Below the pieces are notes generated by a model that did no database searches, was not told the DNA's origin, and saw only the letters and a list, made by a program, of their open reading frames with translations. From JBARRS01 sp049644345 (GTDB lineage: Bacteria > Actinomycetota > Thermoleophilia > Gaiellales > Gaiellaceae): DNA of 41,137 bases. The stretch covers positions 1 through 41,137 of the forward strand of contig JBARRS010000189.1 in the NCBI GenBank assembly GCA_049644345.1. Reading direction: 5' to 3'. Positions 16,243-24,949 of this stretch are shown in pieces; position 1 is the first letter of the stretch; each line of letters opens with the position of its first letter. Made by a program: the position numbers and the translations under genes.

Positions 16243-17234
16243 GCCCGAAACCCCTGGACGGAGCGCCGGTCTCTGGGCGCTCGTCCGAGAGAATTGGATT
16301 CCTGTATCCCGGCCAGGGCTCGCAGAAAGTCGGCATGGGCGCCGAGTTGCTCGCCAGCGAGCCGGATCTATTCGAGGACTACCTCGCGCAGGCCGAGGCC
16401 AGCGCAAGGCTGCCGGTTCGCCGGTACTGCCTCGAGGGACCGCTCGAGTCGCTGACGCGGACCGAGGTCGTCCAGCCGGCCCTGTTCGCCGTCTCACTCG
16501 CCTTGACCGACGCCGCCCGAGCCCGGGGCCTGCAGCCCGATTTCGCAGCGGGCCACAGTCTCGGCGAGTACACGGCAGCGGTCGTGGCGGGTGCGCTGTC
16601 GGTGGAGGACGGGTTCGAACTGGTCAGCTTGCGGGGACGGCTGATGGCCGAGATCCAGTCGCGGCGGCCAGGAGCGATGGCTGCCGTGATCGGCCTGACA
16701 GGGGAGGAGGTGGCGGACCTGTGTGTTCAGGCGGCAGGCGCTGGAACGGTCACGCTCGCCAATCTCAACTCGCCGACGCAGATCGTCGTCGCGGGTGAGG
16801 AGGCGGCCGTCGAGCACCTGATGGTGCTCTGCGAGGAAGCGGGGGCGGCGCGCGTGGTGCGGCTCCAGGTCGGCGCCGCCTTCCACAGCGAGCTGATGGA
16901 GCCCGTGCAGGCGCGGATGGCCGAGGCGATGGGAGGCGTCGCCTGGCGCGACCCGCAGGTGCCGCTCGCGAGCAACGCGTTCGGTCGGCTCGTTCAAACG
17001 GCGGACGAGGTACGCGAGGCGCTCGTCGCGCAAATCGCAAGTCCGGTCCGCTGGGTCGACTGCGTCCAGGCGCTCGTCGAGGCAGGCTGCACGACCTACC
17101 TCGAGCTTGGCCCAGGTCGCGTCCTTTCCGGGCTCGTTCGGCAGATCGCCCCCGGAGTCGATGCCGTCTCCGCCGGCTCTCCCGAGCAGCTCTCCACGCT
17201 TTTGCAGGAGCGGCCGCACTTCTCCGGGGGTTGA
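16239..17234 (+). CDS. fabD: malonyl-CoA:ACP transacylase
   Basis: A 331-residue FabD that moves malonyl from CoA to acyl carrier protein. 'FLYPGQGSQKVGMG' forms the oxyanion region, and the nucleophile is S107 in 'AGHSLGEYTA'. 'LRGRLM' carries the malonate-binding Arg, and 'GAAFHSELM' the catalytic His. 'LELGPGRVLSGLVRQI' closes the domain. The open frame extends upstream to 16074, but homologous sequence begins after TTG 16239, which overlaps the previous gene's TGA (TTGA) and has AAGGGG about 12 nt upstream. It is convergent with the acc operon. It could supply malonyl-ACP both to fatty acid synthesis and to the ketosynthase pair at 36585-39118. No acpP, fabH or fabF directly follows, unlike common fab clusters. 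Confidence 0.93.
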   Translation: MSPKPLDGAPVSGRSSERIGFLYPGQGSQKVGMGAELLASEPDLFEDYLAQAEASARLPVRRYCLEGPLESLTRTEVVQPALFAVSLALTDAARARGLQPDFAAGHSLGEYTAAVVAGALSVEDGFELVSLRGRLMAEIQSRRPGAMAAVIGLTGEEVADLCVQAAGAGTVTLANLNSPTQIVVAGEEAAVEHLMVLCEEAGAARVVRLQVGAAFHSELMEPVQARMAEAMGGVAWRDPQVPLASNAFGRLVQTADEVREALVAQIASPVRWVDCVQALVEAGCTTYLELGPGRVLSGLVRQIAPGVDAVSAGSPEQLSTLLQERPHFSGG

Positions 17235-17240
17235 GGTGAC

Positions 17241-17843
17241 CTACAGGCGATACGAAAGCCGCGAGGTAACCACCGCGTCGGCCAGTCGCGCGTAGAGACG
17301 CGCATTGTCGATCGCCGTTGCCGCCTGGTTGGCGAGGGCAGCCGCCAAGGCCACGTCCTTCTCATCGAAGGCGCCGTCGCGCTTGTTGAGCACCTCGACG
17401 GCGCCGATCACGCGCTCTTTCGTCCGTAGCGGTACAGCGAGCAGGTTGTGCGTCTCGAAGCCGGTCTTCTCGTCGATCGCGCTGTAGAAACGCGCATCGT
17501 CATGTGGCCGATCGACGACGAGCGGCTCGTCCTTTTCGATCACCCAGCCCGCGATCCCGACACCTGCCGGCATGCGCTGCTTCTCCACAGCGGGCGCAGG
17601 CTCGCCGGTCGCGATCTCCACCGTCAGCTCACCGGTCTCCTCGTCGAGCAGCAGGAGGGAGCTCGTCTCCGCGCCGAGGAGTTCGGCAGCGGAGTTCATG
17701 ATCGTTCCGAGCAGCTCGTCGAGCTTGAGCGTCGAGTTGAGCTGGCCCGCGATCTCGATGAGGCGGTTCAGTCGGCCGACCTCTTCGTCGAGCCGGCGTC
17801 GCAGCTCCGCGATCTCCCGGTCCTTGTCCTCGAGCTTCGGCAT
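17241..17843 (-). CDS. GAF-domain protein with N-terminal coiled coil
   Basis: A 200-residue protein. Residues 1-35 (EDKDREIAELRRRLDEEVGRL) form a coiled coil. A GAF domain covers about 38-190: 'LDELLGTIMNSAAELLGAETSSLLLLDEETGEL', 'GIAGWVIEKDEPLVV', 'NLLAVPLRTKERVIGAVEVLNKR', then 'AANQAATAIDNARL'-like (LANQAATAIDNARL). GAF domains bind small ligands, including cyclic nucleotides, or form dimers. There is no output domain, so it may regulate a partner. GGAGG lies 7 nt before the ATG. It is the last gene of the acc operon, 16 bp after accC, and so may monitor fatty acid precursor supply (inference). Confidence 0.85.
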   Translation of the reverse strand: MPKLEDKDREIAELRRRLDEEVGRLNRLIEIAGQLNSTLKLDELLGTIMNSAAELLGAETSSLLLLDEETGELTVEIATGEPAPAVEKQRMPAGVGIAGWVIEKDEPLVVDRPHDDARFYSAIDEKTGFETHNLLAVPLRTKERVIGAVEVLNKRDGAFDEKDVALAAALANQAATAIDNARLYARLADAVVTSRLSYRL

Positions 17844-17859
17844 CGGGTTCCTCCCTCGC

Positions 17860-19236
17860 CTAGCCAGCCGCCGCCGCGACCTGTTCCGCTTCGGCCATCA
17901 ACTGCTCGACGAAATCCGTCGACACGTCCCCGGAACGGAACTGGGGGTGCGCCAGGATTCGACGGTGGAAGGGGATCGTCGTCTTGACCCCTCGTCCTTC
18001 GATCTCGAACTCTGCGAGCGCCCGCTGCATCCGCTCGATCGCGCCGGCGCGGTCGGGCGCCCACACGATCAGCTTCGCGATCAGCGAGTCATAGAATGGG
18101 CTGACCGTCCAGCCGGGGTAGCAGTGGGAGTCGACGCGCGTCCAGGGTCCGCCAGGCTGAATGTAGGTGTCGAGCCGGCCTGCGGTCGGCGCGAAGTTGT
18201 TGTCCGGGTCCTCGGCGTTGACGCGGCACTCGATCGCGTGCCCGTGGAAGTGAACCTTGTCCTGAGAGACCGAGAGCGGCTCGCCCGCGGCGACCCGGAT
18301 CTGTTCCTGGATCAGGTCGACGCTCGTGATCATCTCGCTCACGGGGTGCTCAACCTGGATCCGCGCGTTCATCTCCATGAAGGCGAAGTTGTCCTCGTGG
18401 TCGAGCAGGAACTCCATCGTTCCTGCGCCCGTGTAGCCGATTGAGAGCGCCCCCTTGACGGCCTTCTCGCCGATGTCCTTGCGCATCTCGGGCGTCAGGT
18501 GGATCGACGGAGCCTCCTCGATCAGCTTCTGGTGTCGCCGCTGGATTGAGCAGTCGCGCTCGCCGAAGTACACGCCAGCCCCATGCTGGTCGCAGACGAT
18601 CTGCACTTCGGTGTGGCGCGGCGCTTGGAGGTAACGCTCGATGTAGACGGCGCTGTCTTTGAAGACGGCCTGCGCCGTTGCGCGGGTTGTCTGGTACAGG
18701 CGCGGCAGATCGTCGGCGCTCCAGACCACACTCATCCCCCGGCCGCCGCCTCCCGCGACCGCCTTGATGATCACCGGATATCCGATCGAGTCGGCGATCT
18801 CCTTGGCCTCGTCAACCGTCTTGACCGGGTCGACCGTCCCGGGCAGCAGGGGCAAGCCCGCCTTCTGCATCAGCTCACGGGCAGTCGCCTTGTCGCCGAC
18901 CTTCTCCATCACAGCCGGCGGCGGGCCGATGAATGTAATGCCCTCGTTCGCGCAGATCTCTGCGAAGTACGGATCCTCTGATAGGAAGCCATAGCCGGGA
19001 TGGATCGCCTCTGCTCCCGTCTTCTGCGCCGCGCCGACGATGCTCGGGATATGCAGGTAGCTGCGGCCGGCCGCGGGCGGGCCGACGTGTACGGCTTCGT
19101 CGGCGAAGCGGACGACCGCTGAGTCCGCGTCGGCCGTCGAGTAGACGGCAACGGACGCAATCCCGAGCTCGCGGCAGGCGCGCGCGACCCGGAGGGCGAT
19201 CTCGCCGCGGTTTGCGATCAAAACCTTTGCGAACAC
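17860..19236 (-). CDS. accC: acetyl-CoA carboxylase, biotin carboxylase subunit
   Basis: A 458-residue biotin carboxylase that carboxylates biotin on AccB using ATP and bicarbonate. It has 'VLIANRGEIALRVARA' at the N-terminus, 'HPGYGFLSED', the ATP-grasp glycine loop 'AGGGGRGM' (about 161-168), 'ERDCSIQRRHQKLIEEAPS' and 'MNARIQVEHPVSEMIT' with the catalytic Glu/Arg. The size is that of a stand-alone AccC (about 450), not the fused AccA3 type common in mycolata. It starts with GTG, 3 bp after accB stops. The operon order is TPR, accDA, accB, accC, GAF. Confidence 0.96.
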   Translation of the reverse strand: MFAKVLIANRGEIALRVARACRELGIASVAVYSTADADSAVVRFADEAVHVGPPAAGRSYLHIPSIVGAAQKTGAEAIHPGYGFLSEDPYFAEICANEGITFIGPPPAVMEKVGDKATARELMQKAGLPLLPGTVDPVKTVDEAKEIADSIGYPVIIKAVAGGGGRGMSVVWSADDLPRLYQTTRATAQAVFKDSAVYIERYLQAPRHTEVQIVCDQHGAGVYFGERDCSIQRRHQKLIEEAPSIHLTPEMRKDIGEKAVKGALSIGYTGAGTMEFLLDHEDNFAFMEMNARIQVEHPVSEMITSVDLIQEQIRVAAGEPLSVSQDKVHFHGHAIECRVNAEDPDNNFAPTAGRLDTYIQPGGPWTRVDSHCYPGWTVSPFYDSLIAKLIVWAPDRAGAIERMQRALAEFEIEGRGVKTTIPFHRRILAHPQFRSGDVSTDFVEQLMAEAEQVAAAAG

Positions 19237-19239
19237 GCT

Positions 19240-19737
19240 CTACTCGCCGACCGGCTCCAGGTACATCAACACCTGCTCGAACTCGACCCAGTCGCCGTCG
19301 GCGGCGACGACCTCGGCGATACGGCCACCCTGATCCGCGCTGACCTGGTTCATCAGCTTCATTGCCTCGACGATCGCCACCGTTTGGCCCTCGTCGACCA
19401 CGTCGCCCTCCTCTACGAAGGGCTTCGCGCCCGGCTGCGGCGACCGGTAGAAGGTGCCGACCAGGGGCGCAATGATCGGATGCCGGTGGTCGAGTTCTGC
19501 CGCCTCGGCCGCGGCCTCGCCCGCGTCCGCCGCCGAGCCTACCGGCGTCGGCGCATGGGATCCGGCGACCACGCCCGCGCCGCCGCGCTCGATCTCGATC
19601 TTGTACTCGCCGGCCTCGACTCGGAGTCGCTGCACCGTGCTGCCTTCGAGCTTCTTGATCAGCTCGCGTGCCTCGGCCCAAACGGAGCGGATCAGCTCCT
19701 CGTCGGGCGCCGCCTTGGTGCTGTCGGCTTCGCTCAT
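19240..19737 (-). CDS. accB: acetyl-CoA carboxylase, biotin carboxyl carrier protein
   Basis: A 165-residue BCCP. The N-terminal helix region is followed by an Ala/Gly-rich linker (about 53-82). The biotinyl domain has 'PLVGTFYRSPQPGAKPFVEEGDVV' and the biotinylation site EAMKLMN with target K127. The usual motif is EAMKM/EAMKL, so the site is intact. Its ATG overlaps the accDA stop by 4 bp. It carries carboxybiotin between AccC and the AccDA transferase. It depends on a biotin protein ligase (not in the window) and on biotin uptake, for which bioY at 7933 is a candidate. Confidence 0.96.
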   Translation of the reverse strand: MSEADSTKAAPDEELIRSVWAEARELIKKLEGSTVQRLRVEAGEYKIEIERGGAGVVAGSHAPTPVGSAADAGEAAAEAAELDHRHPIIAPLVGTFYRSPQPGAKPFVEEGDVVDEGQTVAIVEAMKLMNQVSADQGGRIAEVVAADGDWVEFEQVLMYLEPVGE

Positions 19738-21476
19738 GAGCTCGTGTTGTCTCCAATTGGGGGAAGGACCGGTTGCCGCCCCGGTGCGCCGAACTTGCGG
19801 AAGCGGTCATAGCGCCCCTCGAGCAGCTGGTCCGGCGCGATGGTAAGCAGCTCGCGAAGGCAGCCGACGATTGCCGTCTTCAGGTTCGCTGAAGCGGCGG
19901 CCGGGTCCGCCTGCGCGCCTCCTTCCGGCTCTGGCACGACGGCATCCATGATCCCAAGCCGGAGGAGATCGGGGGCGGTCACGCGCAGTGCCGCCGCGGC
20001 GCGTGGGGCCTGCGCGGCGTCCTTGAACAGGATCGTCGAGCACCCCTCAGGGCTGATCACCGAGTAGTACGAGTTCTCCATCATCAACACTCGATCGCCG
20101 ACCGCGAGTGCGAGCGCACCGCCGCTGCCGCCCTCGCCGGTGACGATGGTGACGATGGGCACCGGCAGGCGCGACATCTCCATGATGCTGCGGGCGATCG
20201 CGATCGACTGGCCACGCTCTTCGCCCCCGATTCCAGGGTAGGCGCCGGGCGTGTCGACGAGCGTGACGATGGGCATCCCGAACTTCGCGGCGAACTCCAG
20301 CAGACGGAGCGCCTTGCGATAGCCCTCGGGTTGGGGCATCCCGAAGTTGCGCTCCATCAGCTCGCCGGTCGTGTGGCCCTTCTGGTGGCCGACGACGACG
20401 ACGGCCAACTCGCCGAGTCGCGCTGGGCCGCCGACGATCGCTCCGTCCTCGTCGAAGAGCCGGTCGCCGTACAAGGGCTGGAAATCGTCAAAAACGTACG
20501 CGATGTACTCGAGCGTGTTCGGTCGGTCGATCTGTCGCGCGAGCTGGACGACGTCCCACGGAGCCCGCACGGGGAGGGCGTCCGGGTCGACGACCGCCTC
20601 CAGCCCCTCGGTGGGGGGCAGCCGGTCGACTCTCGCCCCTGCAGCGGCGGCGGCCTCGGCGGCGAGCTTGGCGAACTCGAGGAGCCTGCGTAGCGCCTGG
20701 CTGAGGTTCTCACGCGACTCGACGAGGTCGAGCATGCCGTGCTCGAGGAGGAACTCGGCAGTCTGGAAGCCCTCCGGCAGCTTCTGCCGGATCGTCTGCT
20801 CGATTACCTTCGGCCCGGCGAAACCCACGTAGCTACTCGGCTCGGCCACGAGAACGTCGCCGAGCGTGGCGAACGAGGCGCTCACGCCGCCGTATGTGGG
20901 ATCTGTCAGGAGCGAGATGAAGAGGATGCGCTCGCTGTGCAGGCGCGCGATCGCTTGACTCGTCTTCGCCATCTGCATTAGCGAGACGCAGCCCTCCTGC
21001 ATCCGAGCGCCGCCCGAGGCGGCGATCACGAGGAGCGGCGTCCGCGTCTCGAGCGCGAGCTCTGCTGCACGGGTGACCGCCTCGCCGACGCCACTGCCCA
21101 TGCTGCCACCGATGAACGCGAAGTCCATCGCCGCGACGACGAGGGGGTGGCCGTCGAGCGTACCGGTTCCGTACAACGCTGCCTCCCGGTTCCCGGTCTT
21201 CCGCTGTGCTTCCTCAATGCGCTGTGAGTAAGGCTTCGAATCCGCGAAACCCAGTACGTCCAGCGGTTCGATCTCCTCGCTCAGGTCGACGAAGCTTCCT
21301 TCGTCGAGCAGCTGGGCGAGCCGTTCGCGCACGGGGAGCCGGAAATGGTGGTTGCACTCCGGGCAGACGCCCAGGTTGCGCCGCAGACGCTTGTAGTAGG
21401 CGAACCCGTCGCAGGCGGGGCACTTCGTCCACTGCGCCTCCGTCGTCCTCGGAGCGGCTGCGATCTCAGAGGACAA
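19734..21476 (-). CDS. accDA: acetyl-CoA carboxylase carboxyltransferase, fused beta-alpha chain
   Basis: About 580 residues joining AccD (beta) and AccA (alpha) in one chain. The N-terminus has a C4 zinc finger ('KCPACDGF', then 'GVCPECNHHFRL'). The beta half continues with 'ALYGTGTLDGHPLVVAAMDFAFIGGSMGS' and 'SGGARMQEG'. After an Ala-rich linker ('AKLAAEAAAAAGARV') the alpha half follows: 'FDDFQPLYGDRLFDEDGAIVGG', 'NFGMPQPEGYRKALRLL', 'VDTPGAYPGIGGEERGQ' and 'GEGGSGGALALAVGDRV'. It transfers the carboxyl group from biotin to acetyl-CoA. The open frame extends upstream to 21674 through the TPR gene. TTG 21474-21476, 3-4 nt after GAGGAGG and overlapping the TPR gene's end, is the best start but is not certain. 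Confidence 0.94.
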   Translation of the reverse strand: MSSEIAAAPRTTEAQWTKCPACDGFAYYKRLRRNLGVCPECNHHFRLPVRERLAQLLDEGSFVDLSEEIEPLDVLGFADSKPYSQRIEEAQRKTGNREAALYGTGTLDGHPLVVAAMDFAFIGGSMGSGVGEAVTRAAELALETRTPLLVIAASGGARMQEGCVSLMQMAKTSQAIARLHSERILFISLLTDPTYGGVSASFATLGDVLVAEPSSYVGFAGPKVIEQTIRQKLPEGFQTAEFLLEHGMLDLVESRENLSQALRRLLEFAKLAAEAAAAAGARVDRLPPTEGLEAVVDPDALPVRAPWDVVQLARQIDRPNTLEYIAYVFDDFQPLYGDRLFDEDGAIVGGPARLGELAVVVVGHQKGHTTGELMERNFGMPQPEGYRKALRLLEFAAKFGMPIVTLVDTPGAYPGIGGEERGQSIAIARSIMEMSRLPVPIVTIVTGEGGSGGALALAVGDRVLMMENSYYSVISPEGCSTILFKDAAQAPRAAAALRVTAPDLLRLGIMDAVVPEPEGGAQADPAAASANLKTAIVGCLRELLTIAPDQLLEGRYDRFRKFGAPGRQPVLPPIGDNTSS

Positions 21477-22347
21477 GGGCCTCCTCGTGTAGGCGCCGGT
21501 GCTCGTAGCGGGACGCGGTGAGTGCCGCCTCGACGTCGGTTCGACTCGGCGTGGGCCGGTCGCCATCGCCGAAAACCTGCGCGACGACGAAGGCAAGGAC
21601 GTCAGTCGTCCTGCCCAGCCGGTCGACACGGGTGGCGTCGATCGCGAGGTCGAGCGCTGGGCGCCAGCGGTCACGCCGCAACTCGGCCTCGATCATGCCG
21701 TGGAACGCGTAGACCTCGTGCTCGGGATCGTCGTCGAGGGCACGAAGCCGCGCGAAGGCCCTCTTTGCCTCGTCCAGCCTGCCGAGTGCGAGGGCGAGCT
21801 CGGCGGCGTCGAGGTTCATCGAAACGTCGGCGGGATCGAGTCGCCTGGCCCGCTCGGCTGCGTCAAGAGCGTCCTCGAGACGTCCTTCCCGCCGGTTGAT
21901 CTCGACCAGGCCGCGAAGCGCGCCGGGGTCGCCGGGCTCATGCTCCGCCGCTTGCCGCAGTGAGGCGATCGCCTCCTCCGTCTGCCCAAGCGTGTACGCG
22001 GTGTGGCCGAGGTCGACGAGCGCGGGCACGTCGTCCGGGCGGAGCCGCATCACGTTGCGAAACGCGTCGGCCGCGGCGGCCAGTCGGCCTTGATCAATGA
22101 GAGCGGCGCCGAGGTCGCGCCACGTCGCGACATCGTCAGGCTCGAGCTCCGCCGCTCTGGCGAGATGCTCGGCCGCATCGTCGAGACCAAGCTCGAAGCT
22201 CGACTTTCCAGCGAGGCGCAAGAGCTCTGGATCGTTGGGGCGATCGGCGAGGGCACCGACGACGAGATCCAGGGCGCCTCTGTAGTCGCCCGCGTCGTAG
22301 TTCGCGCGCGCCTCTTCGATGAGCTGGTCGCCCGTCGGACCCGTCAT
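21466..22347 (-). CDS. TPR-repeat protein heading the acc operon
   Basis: A 293-residue, acidic, all-helical protein made mostly of tetratricopeptide repeats. At least five are visible between residues 9 and 195 (for example 'GDYRGALDLVVGALADRPNDPELLRLAG', 'GRLAAAADAFRNVMRLRPDDVPALVDLG', 'GRLEDALDAAERARRLDPADVSMNLDAA'). There is no signal peptide or membrane segment, so it should act in the cytosol as a protein-binding scaffold. The C-terminal ~70 residues are non-repeat. It is the first gene of the operon and overlaps accDA by 11 bp, which suggests coupling to carboxylase synthesis, perhaps an assembly factor (inference). I know of no defined function. Confidence 0.88.
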   Translation of the reverse strand: MTGPTGDQLIEEARANYDAGDYRGALDLVVGALADRPNDPELLRLAGKSSFELGLDDAAEHLARAAELEPDDVATWRDLGAALIDQGRLAAAADAFRNVMRLRPDDVPALVDLGHTAYTLGQTEEAIASLRQAAEHEPGDPGALRGLVEINRREGRLEDALDAAERARRLDPADVSMNLDAAELALALGRLDEAKRAFARLRALDDDPEHEVYAFHGMIEAELRRDRWRPALDLAIDATRVDRLGRTTDVLAFVVAQVFGDGDRPTPSRTDVEAALTASRYEHRRLHEEALVL

Positions 22348-22527
22348 CCGCCACGGCAGCCGAAGACACGGCCCGCGTCGGCACGCGGCCTCGTGCTTGC
22401 CACAATTTCACCGCGCTCGACGCCACAGTTGCCCATAACGGCCGCCCGAAGGCTGGTGGAGGCCAGCATAAGAGGTTTCTCGAGAGGCGTCCAGAGCGCC
22501 CGCGCAGCGAGATTTGCCGCGGAACGG

Positions 22528-24390
22528 TTACCGACGGTTCCTGCGACCCGTCAGCAGACGGTCGAGATGATGGCCTGCGCTGATTAGCGCGAGGTGCGTG
22601 AACGCTTGCGGGAAGTTTCCGAGGGCCTCACCAGTGAGGCCGATCTGCTCGGAGTAAAGGCCGAGGTGGTTTGCGTAGCCGAGCATCTTTTCGAACGCGA
22701 GCCGCGCCTCGTCGAGGCGGCCTGCACGCGCAAGAGCCTCGACGTACCAGAAGGTGCAGATCGAGAACGTGCCCTCCTCACCTTCGAGGCCGTCGGGCGA
22801 CACCTCGATGTTGTAGCGATGGACAAGGCTGTCGCTCACGAGGCTTTCCGAGATCGCGTCGAGGGTTGAGAGCCAACGCCTGTCGGTGGCGGCGATGAAC
22901 TTCACCAGCGGCATCACGAGGATTGAAGCGTCGAGCACGTCGCCGCCGTAGTACTGGACGAACGCCTGCTTTTCTTCATTCCAGCCCTTGGCGATGATCT
23001 GGTGGTAGATCTGGTCGCGCGCCGACTGCCAGCGAATCAGATCGGCCGGCAGACCCCGCTGAAGCGCGATCCGAACTGCGCGCTCGATTGCGACCCAGGA
23101 CATGAGGCGCGAGTAGGTGAAGTGCTGACGGCCGCTGCGAATCTCCCATATGCCCTCGTCGGCCTGGTCCCAGTTTTCGCAAACCCAGTCGACGAGCCTG
23201 GTCAAGTCCATCCACGCGTCGTGGGAGATCGAGCGTCCGAACTTGTTGTAGAGGTAGACGGAGTCCACCAGCTCGCCGTAGATGTCGAGCTGGAGCTGCT
23301 TCGCGGCGCCGTTTCCGATCCTCACGGGGGCTGAGCCACGGTAACCCTCTAGGTGGTCGAGCTCCTGCTCTTCAAGCTCGGAGCGGCCGTCGATCCCGTA
23401 CATCAGCTGCAGCGGACCGCCCCCCGCCGGCCCCGACTCCCGAAAGCGCTCCGTCAGCCAGTCCATGAAGGCGGCCGCCTCCTCAGTGAAGCCGAGCAGC
23501 AGGAGCGCGTACAGCGAGAACGCAGCGTCCCGAATCCACGTGTACCGGTAGTCCCAATTGCGGCTGCCGCCGAGCCGCCCGGGCAGACTGGTCGTCGGCG
23601 CCGCAACGATCCCACCCGTCGGCTTGTACGTCATCAGCTTGAGCGTCAAGGCCGACCGGTGCAGCATCTCGCGCCAGCGACCTTCGTAGCGGGACTGAGC
23701 CAGCCAGCGGCGCCAGTACTCGACCGTGTGCTCGAACGCCTCGCGCGTCTCCTGCTCCGAGTAAGAGCACGGCACATAGGTCTCCGGAACCTGCTCGAGC
23801 ACGAACGTCGCCGTCTCGCCGGGCCTGAGCGTGAACTCGCCGTACGCGCCGGATTCGTGGTAGTCGAGCGGGATCGCGGTCTCGAGCGCGAGCGTGAGCT
23901 CGGCCGAGCGGAAGAGGATCCCGTTCTCGTGGAAGATCGTCTCGTGGGGGTCCCGGGCATAGTTGAACCGGGGCTGCACCTCGATTCGGAACCGCATCTC
24001 GCCTCTGACGCCGAGTGCGCGCCGGATCAACCGGTGGCGGTGTGCGGCTGCCCCCTGCTGGATCGGCATGAAGTCCTGGACCTCACCAACGCCCCCAGGA
24101 GTGAGGAAGCGGGTGATGAGGACGTTCGTGTCCGGGAAATACAGCTGTTTCGGGATCCACTCGGTGATCGCCGGCGCGATCCGGTAGAACCCGCCGCGCT
24201 CCTTGTCGAGGATGCCCCCGAAGACGCTGGGAGAGTCGAAGCTCGGGCAGCAGTACCAGTCGATGCGTCCGTCGGTCCCGACGAGCGCAATGCTGTGTAG
24301 GTCACCGATGATTCCGTGCTCGGCGATCGGCAGATAGTCGGCGAGCAACGAGGCCGGCGCGGCCAGAGTGCGCGTCAACGTCTTCGCCAT
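22528..24390 (-). CDS. glycoside hydrolase family 15 (glucoamylase/trehalase-like)
   Basis: A 620-residue GH15 enzyme. It has the actinobacterial-type N-terminal beta domain ('PIAEHGIIGDLHSIALVGTDGRIDWYCCPSFDSPSVFG') and an (alpha/alpha)6 barrel with 'GGSRNWDYRYTWIRDAAFSLYAL', 'MYGIDGRSELEEQELDHLEGYRGSAPVRIGN' (general acid Glu region) and 'SICTFWYVEALARAGRLDEA' near the C-terminus. There is no signal peptide, so the substrate is intracellular: glycogen-derived oligosaccharides or trehalose. Mycobacterial relatives of this architecture are trehalases, so trehalase is as likely as glucoamylase. It follows a cNMP-binding gene by 3 bp, so the two are one transcript. The 180 bp between it and the TPR gene (22348-22527) show no clear gene. 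Confidence 0.92.
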   Translation of the reverse strand: MAKTLTRTLAAPASLLADYLPIAEHGIIGDLHSIALVGTDGRIDWYCCPSFDSPSVFGGILDKERGGFYRIAPAITEWIPKQLYFPDTNVLITRFLTPGGVGEVQDFMPIQQGAAAHRHRLIRRALGVRGEMRFRIEVQPRFNYARDPHETIFHENGILFRSAELTLALETAIPLDYHESGAYGEFTLRPGETATFVLEQVPETYVPCSYSEQETREAFEHTVEYWRRWLAQSRYEGRWREMLHRSALTLKLMTYKPTGGIVAAPTTSLPGRLGGSRNWDYRYTWIRDAAFSLYALLLLGFTEEAAAFMDWLTERFRESGPAGGGPLQLMYGIDGRSELEEQELDHLEGYRGSAPVRIGNGAAKQLQLDIYGELVDSVYLYNKFGRSISHDAWMDLTRLVDWVCENWDQADEGIWEIRSGRQHFTYSRLMSWVAIERAVRIALQRGLPADLIRWQSARDQIYHQIIAKGWNEEKQAFVQYYGGDVLDASILVMPLVKFIAATDRRWLSTLDAISESLVSDSLVHRYNIEVSPDGLEGEEGTFSICTFWYVEALARAGRLDEARLAFEKMLGYANHLGLYSEQIGLTGEALGNFPQAFTHLALISAGHHLDRLLTGRRNRR

Positions 24391-24393
24391 GAC

Positions 24394-24816
24394 TCAGATT
24401 CGAAGCTCGTCCGTGGCCTGAAGCCTCCGAGCCTCGGTCTGGAGCATCCGAAACATCACCTGGGGATTCGCGAGGAGAAAGCCCTCCACGCCATCGGCGG
24501 GAACGAACAGACACCTGAGCGGCGTGCGTGCGATTACGTTCGCGACCGTCGGCTCGTCGAGCAGCGCCGAAATCTCACCGAAGAAGCTCCCCTTGGAGAG
24601 CACCGCGAGCTCCTCGTCGTCGAGGAGAACGCCCACCTCGCCGTCGACGATCACATGAACCCCCACGTTCAGCTGGCCGCGGCGCAGCACCCATTCGCCC
24701 TCGTGGTACGACACCTCCTCCAACGCCGCGAGCAGGCTGTCGAGCTCGGACAGTTCGAGGTCAGAAAAGAGCGCTAGTCTGGAGACGCTCTCGAGCAACG
24801 CAACGTCCCCGGCCAT
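24394..24816 (-). CDS. small cyclic-nucleotide-binding-domain protein
   Basis: A 140-residue protein made of one cNMP-binding (CRP-like) beta-roll with a helical cap: 'LFSDLELSELDSLLAALEEVSYHEGEWVLRRGQ', then 'VIVDGEVGVLLDDEELAVLSKGSFFGEISAL', the phosphate-binding cassette region. The cassette normally reads GE(L/I)(A/S)L...R(A/S)A; here 'FGEISALLDEPTVANV' keeps the Glu but the usual Arg is Thr-Val, so cyclic nucleotide binding may be weak or absent. No HTH or catalytic domain is attached. It probably regulates a partner; the GH15 enzyme, 3 bp downstream, is the obvious candidate (inference). It is divergent from the phosphoketolase gene. Confidence 0.87.
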   Translation of the reverse strand: MAGDVALLESVSRLALFSDLELSELDSLLAALEEVSYHEGEWVLRRGQLNVGVHVIVDGEVGVLLDDEELAVLSKGSFFGEISALLDEPTVANVIARTPLRCLFVPADGVEGFLLANPQVMFRMLQTEARRLQATDELRI

Positions 24817-24949
24817 ACCGCCCCAACCCTACTGTGGTTCCCGGCCGAAGGGAAGGGACCACCGGCATAGGAAATTGGCCAGCTTTTTCAGATAATGCGC
24901 GAACAACGTCAGGGCGGTCCAACGGGCGGATTGGGGAAACGGAGGAGAA